Part shown: positions 48,099 through 55,561 of the stretch, in pieces
How positions within the stretch are numbered: the stretch's first letter is position 1
Layout of the letters: each line of letters starts with the position of its first letter
DNA from: Robiginitalea aestuariiviva
GTDB lineage: Bacteria; Bacteroidota; Bacteroidia; Flavobacteriales; Flavobacteriaceae
Reading direction: 5' to 3'
Length of the DNA stretch: 64,000 nucleotides
Assembly (NCBI RefSeq): GCF_029537735.1
Contig: NZ_JARPUQ010000001.1
Span: forward strand, 1,150,696 to 1,214,695
Program-made: the position numbers and the translations under genes
The notes under the pieces: generated by a model
Database searches by the model: none
What the model was told of the DNA's origin: nothing
The model's input: only the letters and a program-made list of their open reading frames with translations

Positions 48099-50167
48099 AA
48101 GTGGTCCTTTTTGGCCCGGAGAGCACAGGGAAAACCACCCTGGCTGCGCGCCTGGCCGAACATTACCAGACGCTTTGGGTCCCGGAATATGCCAGGGAAT
48201 ACCTGCAGGAGAAGTGGGATCGCACCGGGAAGACTTGCGAAAACCACGATCTGATCCCCATTGCCAGGGGTCAGATTCGACTGGAGAACGAAGCGGCCAC
48301 CCGGGCGGAGCGGTTGCTGATCTGCGATACGGACCTGCTGGAAACCAAGGTGTATTCGGAAACGTATTACGGAGGGTTTTGCGACCCGCTATTGGAGGAA
48401 TACGCCCTGAAAAACACTTATGACCTCTATTTTCTGACGGATATTGATGTGCCCTGGGAAGCGGACGATTTGCGGGATCGCCCTCACCAGCGCGAGGAGA
48501 TGTTTGCCTATTTCAAAGGGGCCCTGGAGCATGCCAACCGAAGATTTGTTATTTTAAGGGGCAGCCTTGAACAGCGGCTGGAGAAAGCGATTTCCCACAT
48601 CGACAACCTATTGATCATGCACGAATTTTCACCCGAAGACCTAGAATTCATGAAAACCCAGGGGTACTCCCCTGAAAAAGCCGCCAAACAGATCGAGATT
48701 TTCCGGGAGGGGATTCCCCCGGTGAAGCTCAGTAAAGCAGCGGTTGTGGGCGATGGTATCCTGCGGCTCTCCCAGGAAAGGCAGGAGGCGCTGCTGACGC
48801 GCTTCCGCAACCAAAGGGATGCCCTGAAGGTGGTTAAGTTTACCCCGGCTTCCGGGGCAGCATCCCGGATGTTCAAGGCCCTTTTCGGATTTCTGGATAG
48901 CTTCAACCCCGGGAAGGATTCCCTGGAGGCCTACCTGAAGCAGCCGGAACACGCGGATATAAAGACCTTCTATGATGGCCTGGAGGATTTTCCGTTTTAT
49001 GAGCAGGTCAGGGCGATGCGCTCTCAAGACCCCTCAGACCCCGGGGCTTTCCTGCACGCCTTTGTTTCGGAACTCCTGTCCGAATCCGGGATGAACTATG
49101 GTTTTTACCCCAAGGGCCTGTTGGCGTTCCACCGTTATGGAAAGAACCTGGCTACACCTTTTGAAGAACACCTCTATGAAGGGGCTGCGTATGCGCAGGC
49201 CAAAGGGACCGCACACCTGCATTTTACCATTTCCCCCCAGCATGAGGCTTTGTTCCGGGAGGAATACCAGCGGGCGGGGCAGTCGGTTTCCCAGGCTACT
49301 TCCTGCAGGTTTGAGGTAGGTTTTTCCTTTCAGAAACCCGCTACGGATACCCTTGCCGTTACCCCGGAAAATGAACCCTTCCGGGACGAAAACGGCCAGC
49401 TCCTGTTCCGGCCCGGGGGGCATGGCGCCCTGATCGAAAACCTGGACGAGCAGGACGCCGATGTCCTTTTCATCAAAAACATAGACAATGTGGTGGTGCG
49501 CACAGCTCAGGAGGACGTAGCGCGATGGAAGGAAATCCTTGGGGGCTTGTTGCTGGAACTGCAGGAGGAGGCCTTTCGCTATGCCCGCATGCTGGAGGAA
49601 GGCAGCCTGGATCTGGATTTGCTTATGCGTATCCGTGATTTCCTGCGGGATCGGCTTAATGTGCGTTTCCCGGAGTCATACCACCGCCTGAGCCCGGACG
49701 ATCAGGTGGCCGTATTAAAGGACAAGCTCAACCGTCCCCTCCGGGTTTGCGGTATGGTTCGCAACGAAGGAGAGCCAGGTGGTGGCCCGTTCTGGATTCA
49801 GGATGTTTCCGGGAATGAATCCCTGCAGATCGTGGAGTCTGCACAGGTAGATTTACAGGATGCCTCCCAACAGGAACTTTTTAAAGATTCCACCCACTTT
49901 AACCCGGTAGATCTGGTGTGCGGGGTAAGGGACGCCTATGGCAAGAAATATCTTCTGCAGCATTTTGTGGACGAACGCCAGGGCTTCATTACCGGAAAGA
50001 CCTACGAGGGCCGCCCCCTCAAGGCCCTAGAGCTGCCCGGACTCTGGAATGGGGGTATGGCCTTTTGGAACACGGTATTTGCTGAGGTTCCGGTGAGCAC
50101 CTTCAACCCGGTTAAAACCGTGAATGACCTGCTAAAGCCCGCCCATAAGGGTAAGGGCGGGGAGTAA
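48059..50167 (+). CDS. Fusion of NadR-like P-loop kinase and DUF4301
   Basis: A 702-residue two-part protein from the ATG at 48059. Residues 13-185 resemble the ribosylnicotinamide-kinase domain of NadR: Walker A GPESTGKT (19-26), WVPEYAREYL, ICDTDLLETKVYSETYYG. From about 187 (MHEFSPEDLEFMKTQGYSPEKAAKQIEIFREGIPPVKL) to the end it is DUF4301, with FTPASGAASRMFKAL, NIDNVV and the GGGPFWIQD segment. In most relatives I recall these as two adjacent genes. No stop lies at the joint, and Met187 could allow internal initiation. Kinase substrate is probably the vitamin brought in by PnuC/PnuT. Confidence 0.82.
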   Translation: MEETLGQQASDLVKVVLFGPESTGKTTLAARLAEHYQTLWVPEYAREYLQEKWDRTGKTCENHDLIPIARGQIRLENEAATRAERLLICDTDLLETKVYSETYYGGFCDPLLEEYALKNTYDLYFLTDIDVPWEADDLRDRPHQREEMFAYFKGALEHANRRFVILRGSLEQRLEKAISHIDNLLIMHEFSPEDLEFMKTQGYSPEKAAKQIEIFREGIPPVKLSKAAVVGDGILRLSQERQEALLTRFRNQRDALKVVKFTPASGAASRMFKALFGFLDSFNPGKDSLEAYLKQPEHADIKTFYDGLEDFPFYEQVRAMRSQDPSDPGAFLHAFVSELLSESGMNYGFYPKGLLAFHRYGKNLATPFEEHLYEGAAYAQAKGTAHLHFTISPQHEALFREEYQRAGQSVSQATSCRFEVGFSFQKPATDTLAVTPENEPFRDENGQLLFRPGGHGALIENLDEQDADVLFIKNIDNVVVRTAQEDVARWKEILGGLLLELQEEAFRYARMLEEGSLDLDLLMRIRDFLRDRLNVRFPESYHRLSPDDQVAVLKDKLNRPLRVCGMVRNEGEPGGGPFWIQDVSGNESLQIVESAQVDLQDASQQELFKDSTHFNPVDLVCGVRDAYGKKYLLQHFVDERQGFITGKTYEGRPLKALELPGLWNGGMAFWNTVFAEVPVSTFNPVKTVNDLLKPAHKGKGGE

Positions 50168-50187
50168 CCTCATTTGCCAAAACATGT

Positions 50188-50215
50188 AAAGGCCCTTTGC
50201 GGGCCTTTTTTTTTT
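50188..50215 (+). terminator. Intrinsic terminator of the pnuC-kinase operon
   Basis: AAAGGCCC/GGGCCTTT around TTTGC followed by a T-run up to 50215, 20 bases after the kinase-DUF4301 stop. Confidence 0.93.
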
Positions 50216-50280
50216 GCTGGGATGTGACCCGGCGGAAAAGGGTGTGTCTTAAAGATGAGAACCCCGAAAATGCCGCTCCG

Positions 50281-50481
50281 GTGAACACTTTTAAACGCGC
50301 TGCCATGATATATCTGCTCTTTTGTGCGGTCACCCTCATGCTTTTGCTGAGTTACACCCACAACAAACGATCCTCCGGCACCCCGGAAGCTATAGAACAG
50401 CTGAAAGAAAAGGATTCGACTATACTAGCACTAACCATAGTCTATCCGATTTCGGAACCCCTGTCCCGGTTTGCGAAGTAG
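50281..50481 (+). CDS. Possible small membrane protein
   Basis: A weak candidate: 66 residues from a GTG at 50281 (MNTFKRAAMIYLLFCAVTLMLLLSYTHN), with one hydrophobic segment (about 9-25) and a charged tail ending EPLSRFAK. The open frame continues upstream to 50197, but that piece translates the preceding terminator. It lies between two intrinsic terminators in a 700-base stretch otherwise without a gene. No TAnnTTTG box was found, and it may be noncoding. Confidence 0.3.
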   Translation: MNTFKRAAMIYLLFCAVTLMLLLSYTHNKRSSGTPEAIEQLKEKDSTILALTIVYPISEPLSRFAK

Positions 50482-50488
50482 TTTCTAA

Positions 50489-50532
50489 GGGACCATGGCG
50501 AGTACCTGCGGCTTAGGCCAAGGGTTGGTCCC
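50489..50532 (+). other. Stem-loop upstream of a terminator (possible small RNA)
   Basis: GGGACCA (50489-50495) pairs with TGGTCCC (50526-50532), with an inner TGGC/GCCA stem (496-499 with 517-520). It stands 37 bases before a terminator and could be the 3' part of a small transcript. No family is recognised. Confidence 0.35.
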
Positions 50533-50569
50533 GGCGAACGCTTTTTATGGACGGGGGCTTCTGAAAGCC

Positions 50570-50599
50570 AACCCCGGGAAAATTTCCCGGGGTTTTTTT
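50570..50599 (+). terminator. Intrinsic terminator of an orphan transcript
   Basis: A nearly perfect palindrome, AACCCCGGGAA and TTCCCGGGGTT around AATT/AAA, with a seven-base T-run. It ends something transcribed from 50220-50560, because the kinase operon already has its own terminator. Confidence 0.9.
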
Positions 50600-50610
50600 G
50601 TGTCCGTACT

Positions 50611-50640
50611 TTTGGGGCGTTGCCATCCGGCGTATATTTG
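50611..50640 (+). promoter_or_regulatory. Promoter of the TPP-controlled receptor (-33 TTTG, -7 TATATTTG)
   Basis: TTTG at 50611-50614, an 18-base spacer and TATATTTG at 50633-50640 form the best Bacteroidota promoter in the window. Transcription should begin near 50646, right at the 5' side of the riboswitch. Confidence 0.75.
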
Positions 50641-50647
50641 CAGGGTC

Positions 50648-50726
50648 TCATAAGGGGTGCTCCGCGCAGCGGGGCTGAGATTATACCCGATGAACCTGGG
50701 CAGGTAATGCTGCCAAGGGAAATCCG
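50648..50726 (+). ncRNA. TPP (THI-box) riboswitch
   Basis: The core thiamine-pyrophosphate aptamer is readable: GGGGTGC (50654-50660), a CCGC/GCGG P3 stem (662-665 with 669-672), GCTGAGA (50674-50680), TACCC and TGAACCTG (about 50684-50698), a GGCAG/CTGCC stem (699-703 with 710-714) enclosing GTAATG, and AGGGA (50716-50720). The closing P1 helix is weak by eye. It heads a leader of about 225 bases before the TonB receptor gene and has no T-run terminator, so control is probably at translation. When TPP is high, receptor synthesis should fall. Confidence 0.93.
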
Positions 50727-50850
50727 GAAATGCAATCCGCTTCAGGCGGTAGCAGTCGGAACGAGCTGCCCGGGCCTTTGCCCGGCAACTTCACGACAAG
50801 GCGGTGCAGATGCCGCAAAACCGAGTTTAACCAGAATAATGGCCCCTTTT

Positions 50851-50872
50851 ATTCGTAATGTATTTTACGAAT
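50851..50872 (+). promoter_or_regulatory. Hairpin sequestering the receptor start codon
   Basis: ATTCGTAA (50851-50858) and TTACGAAT (50865-50872) form an 8-bp stem with a six-base loop; the 3' arm includes the first two bases of the ATG (50871-50873). In a lineage with little Shine-Dalgarno use, hiding the start codon could be the expression platform of the riboswitch. Confidence 0.6.
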
Positions 50873-53105
50873 GAAACGCATTTATTCCTTAGTAGCCATC
50901 GTTGGGCTGGCTACGCAATCCATGGCCCAGCAACAGGAGCAGGACACCGTCCTGCAGGATCAGATTAACCTGGACGAAGTTCTGGTTTCGGCGGTACGCG
51001 CCGGGCAGGACGCGCCGGTAACCTTCTCTAATTTAAAGGCCGAGCGTATTCGCAGCCGCAACCTGGGGCAGGACATCCCCATCCTGATGAATTTCCTGCC
51101 ATCGGTAGTGACCACCTCGGATGCCGGGGCGGGTATAGGGTATACCGGTATCCGGGTGCGAGGCAGTGATGCCACCCGGGTGAACATCACCATAAACGGC
51201 ATCCCCTATAACGATGCGGAATCCCAGGGGACCTTCTGGGTAAACATGCCGGATTTTGCTTCGTCTACGGAAAGCCTGCAATTGCAAAGGGGTGTGGGGA
51301 CTTCCACCAACGGGGCCGGGGCCTTTGGGGCCAGCCTCAATTTGCTTACCGACGCCGTTGCACGCAAAGCCTATGCCGAAGTGGCGGGCTCTGCCGGCAG
51401 CTTTGGCACCCACAAGGCCACGCTGAAATTCAGCACAGGTGTTTTGGGCCAGGGGTTTGAGCTCAGCGGCCGCCTTTCGCGTATCGCCTCGGACGGCTAC
51501 ATTGACCGGGCATCCTCCGACCTGGATTCCTATTTCCTGCAAGGGGCGTATGTAGACAGCAACACCCTGGTGAAAGCCCTGCTCTTTGGAGGGCACGAGA
51601 TTACCTATCAGTCGTGGTACGGGTTTGACCCTGCCGTGTTGGGCGCTATTGGGGTAGACGCCAGCCTGGAAACCAACCGCAGGTACAATGTGGCGGGCAT
51701 CCAATTTGACGATGCCGGGAATTTTGAGGGGTTCTACGAGAACCAGGTAGACAACTACAAACAGGATCACTTCCAGCTGCACTGGAGCGAAAGCTGGAGC
51801 CCGGCCCTGCGTACCAACCTGGCCCTGCACTATACCCGGGGGAGGGGCTTTTTTGAGGAATACGTAGACGACTGGTATTACACCAATGTCTTTTTTGCCC
51901 CGGATGCCCAGCTGGATTTCCTGGGGCAGCCTGCCGTGGAGGTAGACGGGCAAACGCGGTCCTCCACCGATTACATCCGCCGCCGTTGGCTGGACAATGA
52001 CTTCTACGGCACTGTATTTTCTGCGAGGTACCAGGCAGAGGAGCTGCAGGTAACCCTGGGCGGCGGCTGGAATACCTACCGCGGCGATCATTTCGGGGAA
52101 GTGCTCTGGGCCCGCTATGCCCCGGGCATTAACCGGGGGGACCGGTATTACCAGGACGATTCCCGCAAGGACGACGGCAACCTTTTCCTGAAGGCCGATT
52201 ACCAATTCGGGGAGGCCTGGCGCGTATTTGCGGACCTGCAATACCGCGGGGTGCAGTACCAGGCCAATGGGGCGGAGACCGGCCTGGTAGACGACCGTTT
52301 TAACTTCTTTAACCCCAAGGCCGGGATTACCTACGGCCTGGGAGCAGGGCAGGACCTTTACTTTTCCTATGCCGTGGCCAACCGGGAGCCCAACCGGAAC
52401 GACTACGAAAACGGGAACCCCCGGCCGGAACAGCTCCAGGATTTTGAACTGGGGTGGCGATGGACCAAACCCGGCACCAGCCTGCGGGTAAATGCCTATT
52501 ACATGCGCTATAAGGATCAATTGGTGTTAACCGGAGAACTCAACGATGTAGGCGCTCCGCTGCGCGCCAATGTTGGGGATTCCTACCGTACAGGTATTGA
52601 GTTGGATGCGGCATTGCGGCTGGGTCCCAAATGGGAATGGCAACCCAACCTGGCTCTGAGTGTAAACCGCAATGTCGATTTCTTTTTCCGCCGGGACGGG
52701 GAACTGCGGGACCTCGGGAATACCGAAATAGCCTATTCTCCGGGTGTTGTAGGAGCCAGCAGGCTGGTATACCGGCCCTCGGAGGCCTGGCAAGTGGCCC
52801 TGCTCACCAAGTATGTGGGCGACCAGTACATGAGCAATATCGAGGCCGAGCGGTCTCGCCTGGATGCGTACTGGCAAACCGATGTAAACCTGCAATACGT
52901 CATTCCCGCATCCGGGCGTATGCCGGAAATTGCCCTGAACCTGCTGGTGAACAACCTCCTGGATGCCCAGTTCAGTTCCAATGGGTATTTCTATACCTAT
53001 GACGACGATTTCAGCAACCCGGGCACCATTACCACCATTGAAGGGGTGGGGTACTATCCCCAGGCGGGCATACACTTCCTGGCCGGGGCTACCGTGCGGT
53101 TTTAA
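50871..53105 (+). CDS. TonB-dependent receptor under TPP riboswitch (Omr1-like thiamine receptor)
   Basis: A 744-residue outer-membrane receptor: signal peptide MKRIYSLVAIVGLATQSMAQ, TonB-box-like LDEVLVSAVRA, plug with YTGIRVRGSDATRVNITINGIPYNDAESQGTFWVNMPDFASS and GVGTSTNGAGAFGASLNL, then a 22-strand-type barrel ending FLAGATVRF. The TPP riboswitch in its leader implies that it imports thiamine or a precursor across the outer membrane, in line with the riboswitch-linked Omr1 receptors described for Bacteroidota. Its stop overlaps the Rieske-like gene's stop in TTAA. Confidence 0.92.
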   Translation: MKRIYSLVAIVGLATQSMAQQQEQDTVLQDQINLDEVLVSAVRAGQDAPVTFSNLKAERIRSRNLGQDIPILMNFLPSVVTTSDAGAGIGYTGIRVRGSDATRVNITINGIPYNDAESQGTFWVNMPDFASSTESLQLQRGVGTSTNGAGAFGASLNLLTDAVARKAYAEVAGSAGSFGTHKATLKFSTGVLGQGFELSGRLSRIASDGYIDRASSDLDSYFLQGAYVDSNTLVKALLFGGHEITYQSWYGFDPAVLGAIGVDASLETNRRYNVAGIQFDDAGNFEGFYENQVDNYKQDHFQLHWSESWSPALRTNLALHYTRGRGFFEEYVDDWYYTNVFFAPDAQLDFLGQPAVEVDGQTRSSTDYIRRRWLDNDFYGTVFSARYQAEELQVTLGGGWNTYRGDHFGEVLWARYAPGINRGDRYYQDDSRKDDGNLFLKADYQFGEAWRVFADLQYRGVQYQANGAETGLVDDRFNFFNPKAGITYGLGAGQDLYFSYAVANREPNRNDYENGNPRPEQLQDFELGWRWTKPGTSLRVNAYYMRYKDQLVLTGELNDVGAPLRANVGDSYRTGIELDAALRLGPKWEWQPNLALSVNRNVDFFFRRDGELRDLGNTEIAYSPGVVGASRLVYRPSEAWQVALLTKYVGDQYMSNIEAERSRLDAYWQTDVNLQYVIPASGRMPEIALNLLVNNLLDAQFSSNGYFYTYDDDFSNPGTITTIEGVGYYPQAGIHFLAGATVRF

Positions 53106-53548
53106 TTGCTGAGGGTAAGGACACTGCCGGTGCGCACGGCACGGTATTCGAGCATATCGTAATACCGGGCTTCCCCGGATGGACGGTTCAGCAGCTGTCC
53201 GGTAAAGAGGCTGTATTCATAGTCTTCACAGCTACATCGGGCCACCTGCCCATCCACTTCCATGGTAGAACAGGAGTTGGGTGGGTGGTTCGGGCAGCTG
53301 GCTTCAAAGGCCCGGTAAACGTCAAACCCGGTGTTCATAACAACCACGCCCCGAATGCCCACTCCGGCCCCGCTCAGGTAAACGGGGTTACCCGTGGTGT
53401 TCAGGGGGCTGTACAGGGGCAGGTTCAGGTTCAGGTCGTACCGGAAACCCAATTCAGGCAGGTACGGGTTTCGGTTCACAGTATCCTGGGTGCACCCCAA
53501 CGACATCAGTAGACCCATAAGGAGGAAGGACTTTCTTAACCCCTTCAT
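53102..53548 (-). CDS. Rieske-like lipoprotein with incomplete cluster ligands
   Basis: A 148-residue lipoprotein from the ATG at 53548 (MKGLRKSFLLMGLLMSLGC, lipobox Cys19). The mature part resembles a Rieske fold: CPNH (Cys85, His88) and CSCEDYEYSLFTGQ (Cys105, Cys107) with another Cys93. A Rieske centre needs Cys-x-His and Cys-x-x-His; the second His is missing, so a normal 2Fe-2S site is unlikely, and the cysteines may form disulfides or bind another metal. It abuts the thiamine receptor convergently with a four-base overlap. No redox partner gene is nearby. Confidence 0.75.
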   Translation of the reverse strand: MKGLRKSFLLMGLLMSLGCTQDTVNRNPYLPELGFRYDLNLNLPLYSPLNTTGNPVYLSGAGVGIRGVVVMNTGFDVYRAFEASCPNHPPNSCSTMEVDGQVARCSCEDYEYSLFTGQLLNRPSGEARYYDMLEYRAVRTGSVLTLSN

Positions 53549-53588
53549 AACGCACGGTTTTGGCACACAAAAATGTGTAAAATTTGTC

Positions 53589-53596
53589 TATCTTTG
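53589..53596 (+). promoter_or_regulatory. -7 promoter box for greA
   Basis: TATCTTTG fits TAnnTTTG, 73 bases before the greA ATG. Confidence 0.45.
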
Positions 53597-53669
53597 TTTT
53601 AAATCCTCTAAATAACCTGCTTTTAGCCGGGTATTACGGGGGATTTTCTATTTAGTAAACGTACAGATT

Positions 53670-54143
53670 ATGAGTCAGGTATCCTACTATACGCCGGAAG
53701 GATTAAAGAAGTTGAAGGATGAGCTGAACCACCTCCGGGATGTGGAGCGGCCCAAGGCCTCCCAGGCCATTGCCGAGGCACGGGATAAAGGGGACCTTTC
53801 CGAGAATGCCGAATACGATGCGGCCAAGGAAGCCCAGGGCCTGCTGGAAATGAAAATCGCAAAGCTGGAGGAGTTGGTGTCCAATGCGCGCCTGATTGAC
53901 GAATCCCAGCTGGATACCTCCAAGGTACTGGTGCTCTCTACCGTAACCCTGAAGAATACCAAGAATAACCAACAACTGACCTATACCCTGGTTGCCGAAA
54001 GCGAGGCAGACCTCAAGAGCGGGAAGATCTCGGTAACTTCACCGATCGGGAAAGGGTTGCTGGGCAAACAGGTGGGCGACATTGCCGAAATCCAGGTGCC
54101 CAACGGGACGCTGGCCTTCGAAATCCTCGACATAAAAAGGTAA
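53670..54143 (+). CDS. greA: Transcription elongation factor GreA
   Basis: Rescues backtracked RNA polymerase by stimulating transcript cleavage, 157 residues. The coiled-coil N-terminal domain has the acidic tip DKGDLSENAEYDAAKEAQG (about 40-58), with Asp/Glu needed for cleavage; the C-terminal FKBP-like domain ends TSPIGKGLLGKQVGDIAEIQVPNGTLAFEILDI. Flavobacteria often place a HIT gene directly after greA; here an ArsR-SdpI pair lies between them. Confidence 0.97.
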   Translation: MSQVSYYTPEGLKKLKDELNHLRDVERPKASQAIAEARDKGDLSENAEYDAAKEAQGLLEMKIAKLEELVSNARLIDESQLDTSKVLVLSTVTLKNTKNNQQLTYTLVAESEADLKSGKISVTSPIGKGLLGKQVGDIAEIQVPNGTLAFEILDIKR

Positions 54144-54187
54144 GGTAACCCCGCCCAATTCAGGGGGAGGGTTGTTTTTTTCAATTA

Positions 54188-54211
54188 ATATTTAGATATT
54201 TACCTAAATAT
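54188..54211 (+). promoter_or_regulatory. Palindromic operator of the ArsR/SdpR-like repressor
   Basis: ATATTTAG (54188-54195) and CTAAATAT (54204-54211) form a perfect eight-base inverted repeat with an eight-base spacer, nine bases before the start codon. The TAAGTTTT sequence that follows (54213-54220) may be the -7 region. ArsR-family autorepressors bind such sites. Confidence 0.65.
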
Positions 54212-54220
54212 ATAAGTTTT

Positions 54221-54484
54221 TTGAACGCTCTTTTTAAAGCCCTTAGCGACCCCACCCGTCGGAAAATCCTGCAGCTGCTCAAGGCACAGGAGCTTACCGC
54301 AGGCGATATTGCCGGGCACTTTTCCATTTCCAAACCCAGTATTTCGCACCACCTGGACCTGTTAAAGCAAGCCGGCCTGGTTTCCGTACGCCGGGACGGC
54401 CAATACCTGTTTTACGCCATCAACACCTCCCTGCTCGAAGACCTCATGCAATGGGTCCTGGACCTTAAAAACGAACCATCATGA
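54221..54484 (+). CDS. ArsR-family autorepressor (SdpR-like)
   Basis: An 87-residue winged-helix repressor from a TTG start. ALSDPTRRKILQLLKAQELTAGDIAGHFSISKPSISHHLDLLKQAGLVSVRRDGQYLFYAI is the classical ArsR DNA-binding domain with recognition helix SKPSISHHLDLL. No CxCxxC metal site is present, as in SdpR. It overlaps the SdpI gene in ATGA; the pair is laid out as in Bacillus sdpRI, where the membrane protein controls the repressor. A strong palindrome in front suggests autorepression. Confidence 0.88.
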   Translation: MNALFKALSDPTRRKILQLLKAQELTAGDIAGHFSISKPSISHHLDLLKQAGLVSVRRDGQYLFYAINTSLLEDLMQWVLDLKNEPS

Positions 54485-55125
54485 AAACGACCCTCCGAAC
54501 CGAATTGCCCCTGCTGATTTTGGTGGCTGTGCCCTTTGTTTACCTCTGGTCCATTTGGGGCCAGTTGCCGGAATCCGTACCCCTGCACTGGAATGTAGAG
54601 GGGCAGGTAGACCGGTATGGATCCCGAAACGAGCTGCTGGTGATCCCGCTGGTCACCTCCCTGCTCATCTATGCGATCCTGTTGCTGGTACCCCTGATCG
54701 ATCCCAAAAAGCGCATCCAGGAAATGGGTCCCAAATATACCCAGTTGCGGTATGCCCTGGTCACCTTTATGTCTGGCTTGGGGGTGGTTATTCTCTACAT
54801 GGTACAACAGGAAGAAGGGCAGTCTCCCCGCCTGATTTTTGTGCTGGTGGGCCTGCTTTTTGCAGTCTTGGGGAATTACATGAAAACGGTCAAACCCAAT
54901 TATTTTATCGGGATCCGTACTCCATGGACCCTGGAAAATCCGGAGGTTTGGGACAAGACCCATAACCTGGGCGGGAAGCTCTGGGTTGCCGGTGGCCTGC
55001 TGGTGGTTTTACTCTCTTTGCTTACCGAAGGCCGGCTGCATTTTTACCTCTTTATGGGGGTGGTGGCGGTGATTGCCGGCATCCCTATGGTGTATTCCTA
55101 CCTCTTGTACCGGAAAGCGGGCTAG
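54481..55125 (+). CDS. SdpI-family membrane protein
   Basis: A 214-residue inner-membrane protein with about six hydrophobic segments. The DUF1648 start (VPLHWNVEGQVDRYGSRNELLVIPLV) and the SdpI C-terminal half (NYMKTVKPNYFIGIRTPWTLENPEVWDKTHNLGGKLWV) are both clear. In Bacillus, SdpI gives immunity to the SDP toxin and sequesters SdpR. No toxin gene is nearby, so the role may be toxin immunity against neighbours, or signal transduction. Coupled to the repressor by ATGA. Confidence 0.9.
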   Translation: MKTTLRTELPLLILVAVPFVYLWSIWGQLPESVPLHWNVEGQVDRYGSRNELLVIPLVTSLLIYAILLLVPLIDPKKRIQEMGPKYTQLRYALVTFMSGLGVVILYMVQQEEGQSPRLIFVLVGLLFAVLGNYMKTVKPNYFIGIRTPWTLENPEVWDKTHNLGGKLWVAGGLLVVLLSLLTEGRLHFYLFMGVVAVIAGIPMVYSYLLYRKAG

Positions 55126-55141
55126 GCATCCCCGGGATGTG

Positions 55142-55149
55142 TATCTTTA
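55142..55149 (+). promoter_or_regulatory. -7-like box for the HIT protein gene
   Basis: TATCTTTA is one base off TAnnTTTG, 19 bases before the HIT ATG. It suggests that the gene has its own promoter apart from greA. Confidence 0.35.
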
Positions 55150-55168
55150 AGGGGTAAAACCCAACGTC

Positions 55169-55561
55169 ATGGCCAGTATATTCACGAAGATTATTAACGG
55201 GGACATCCCCTGCTACAAGGTTGCCGAGGATGCAGACCACTTTGCCTTTCTGGACATCAACCCCAATAGCCCCGGACATACGCTGTGCGTACCTAAACAG
55301 GAAACCGATAAGCTCACGGAACTGGACCCGGAGGCCTACGCGAACCTCATGGCCTTTGCGCGCCGGGTAGCCCTGGCGCTGGAGCAGAGCGTGGATTGCC
55401 TGCGCATTGGCTTTACGGTTATTGGCCTGGAGGTGCCGCACGTACATGTGCACCTGATCCCGCTCAACCGCATGGAGGATGCCACGTTCCAGAAAAAGGT
55501 GCAGCTCACCGAAGCGGAGTTTGAATCCCTGGCCGCCCGGATCCGGGGGCATCTCAGATAA
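55169..55561 (+). CDS. HIT-family nucleotide hydrolase
   Basis: A 130-residue HinT/Fhit-type protein that hydrolyses nucleoside phosphoramidates or dinucleotides. The start SIFTKIINGDIPCYKVAEDADHFAFLDINPNSPGHTL and the triad HVHVHLIP (His-x-His-x-His) with the catalytic central His are textbook. It ends in an eight-base overlap with the convergent zinc-ribbon gene. Confidence 0.95.
   Translation: MASIFTKIINGDIPCYKVAEDADHFAFLDINPNSPGHTLCVPKQETDKLTELDPEAYANLMAFARRVALALEQSVDCLRIGFTVIGLEVPHVHVHLIPLNRMEDATFQKKVQLTEAEFESLAARIRGHLR

Noticed and set aside
50197-50280. Upstream part of the 94-residue frame in the 50.2-50.5 kb gap
   Set aside because: It translates the terminator hairpin and T-run; only the portion from the GTG at 50281 is kept, as a weak candidate.
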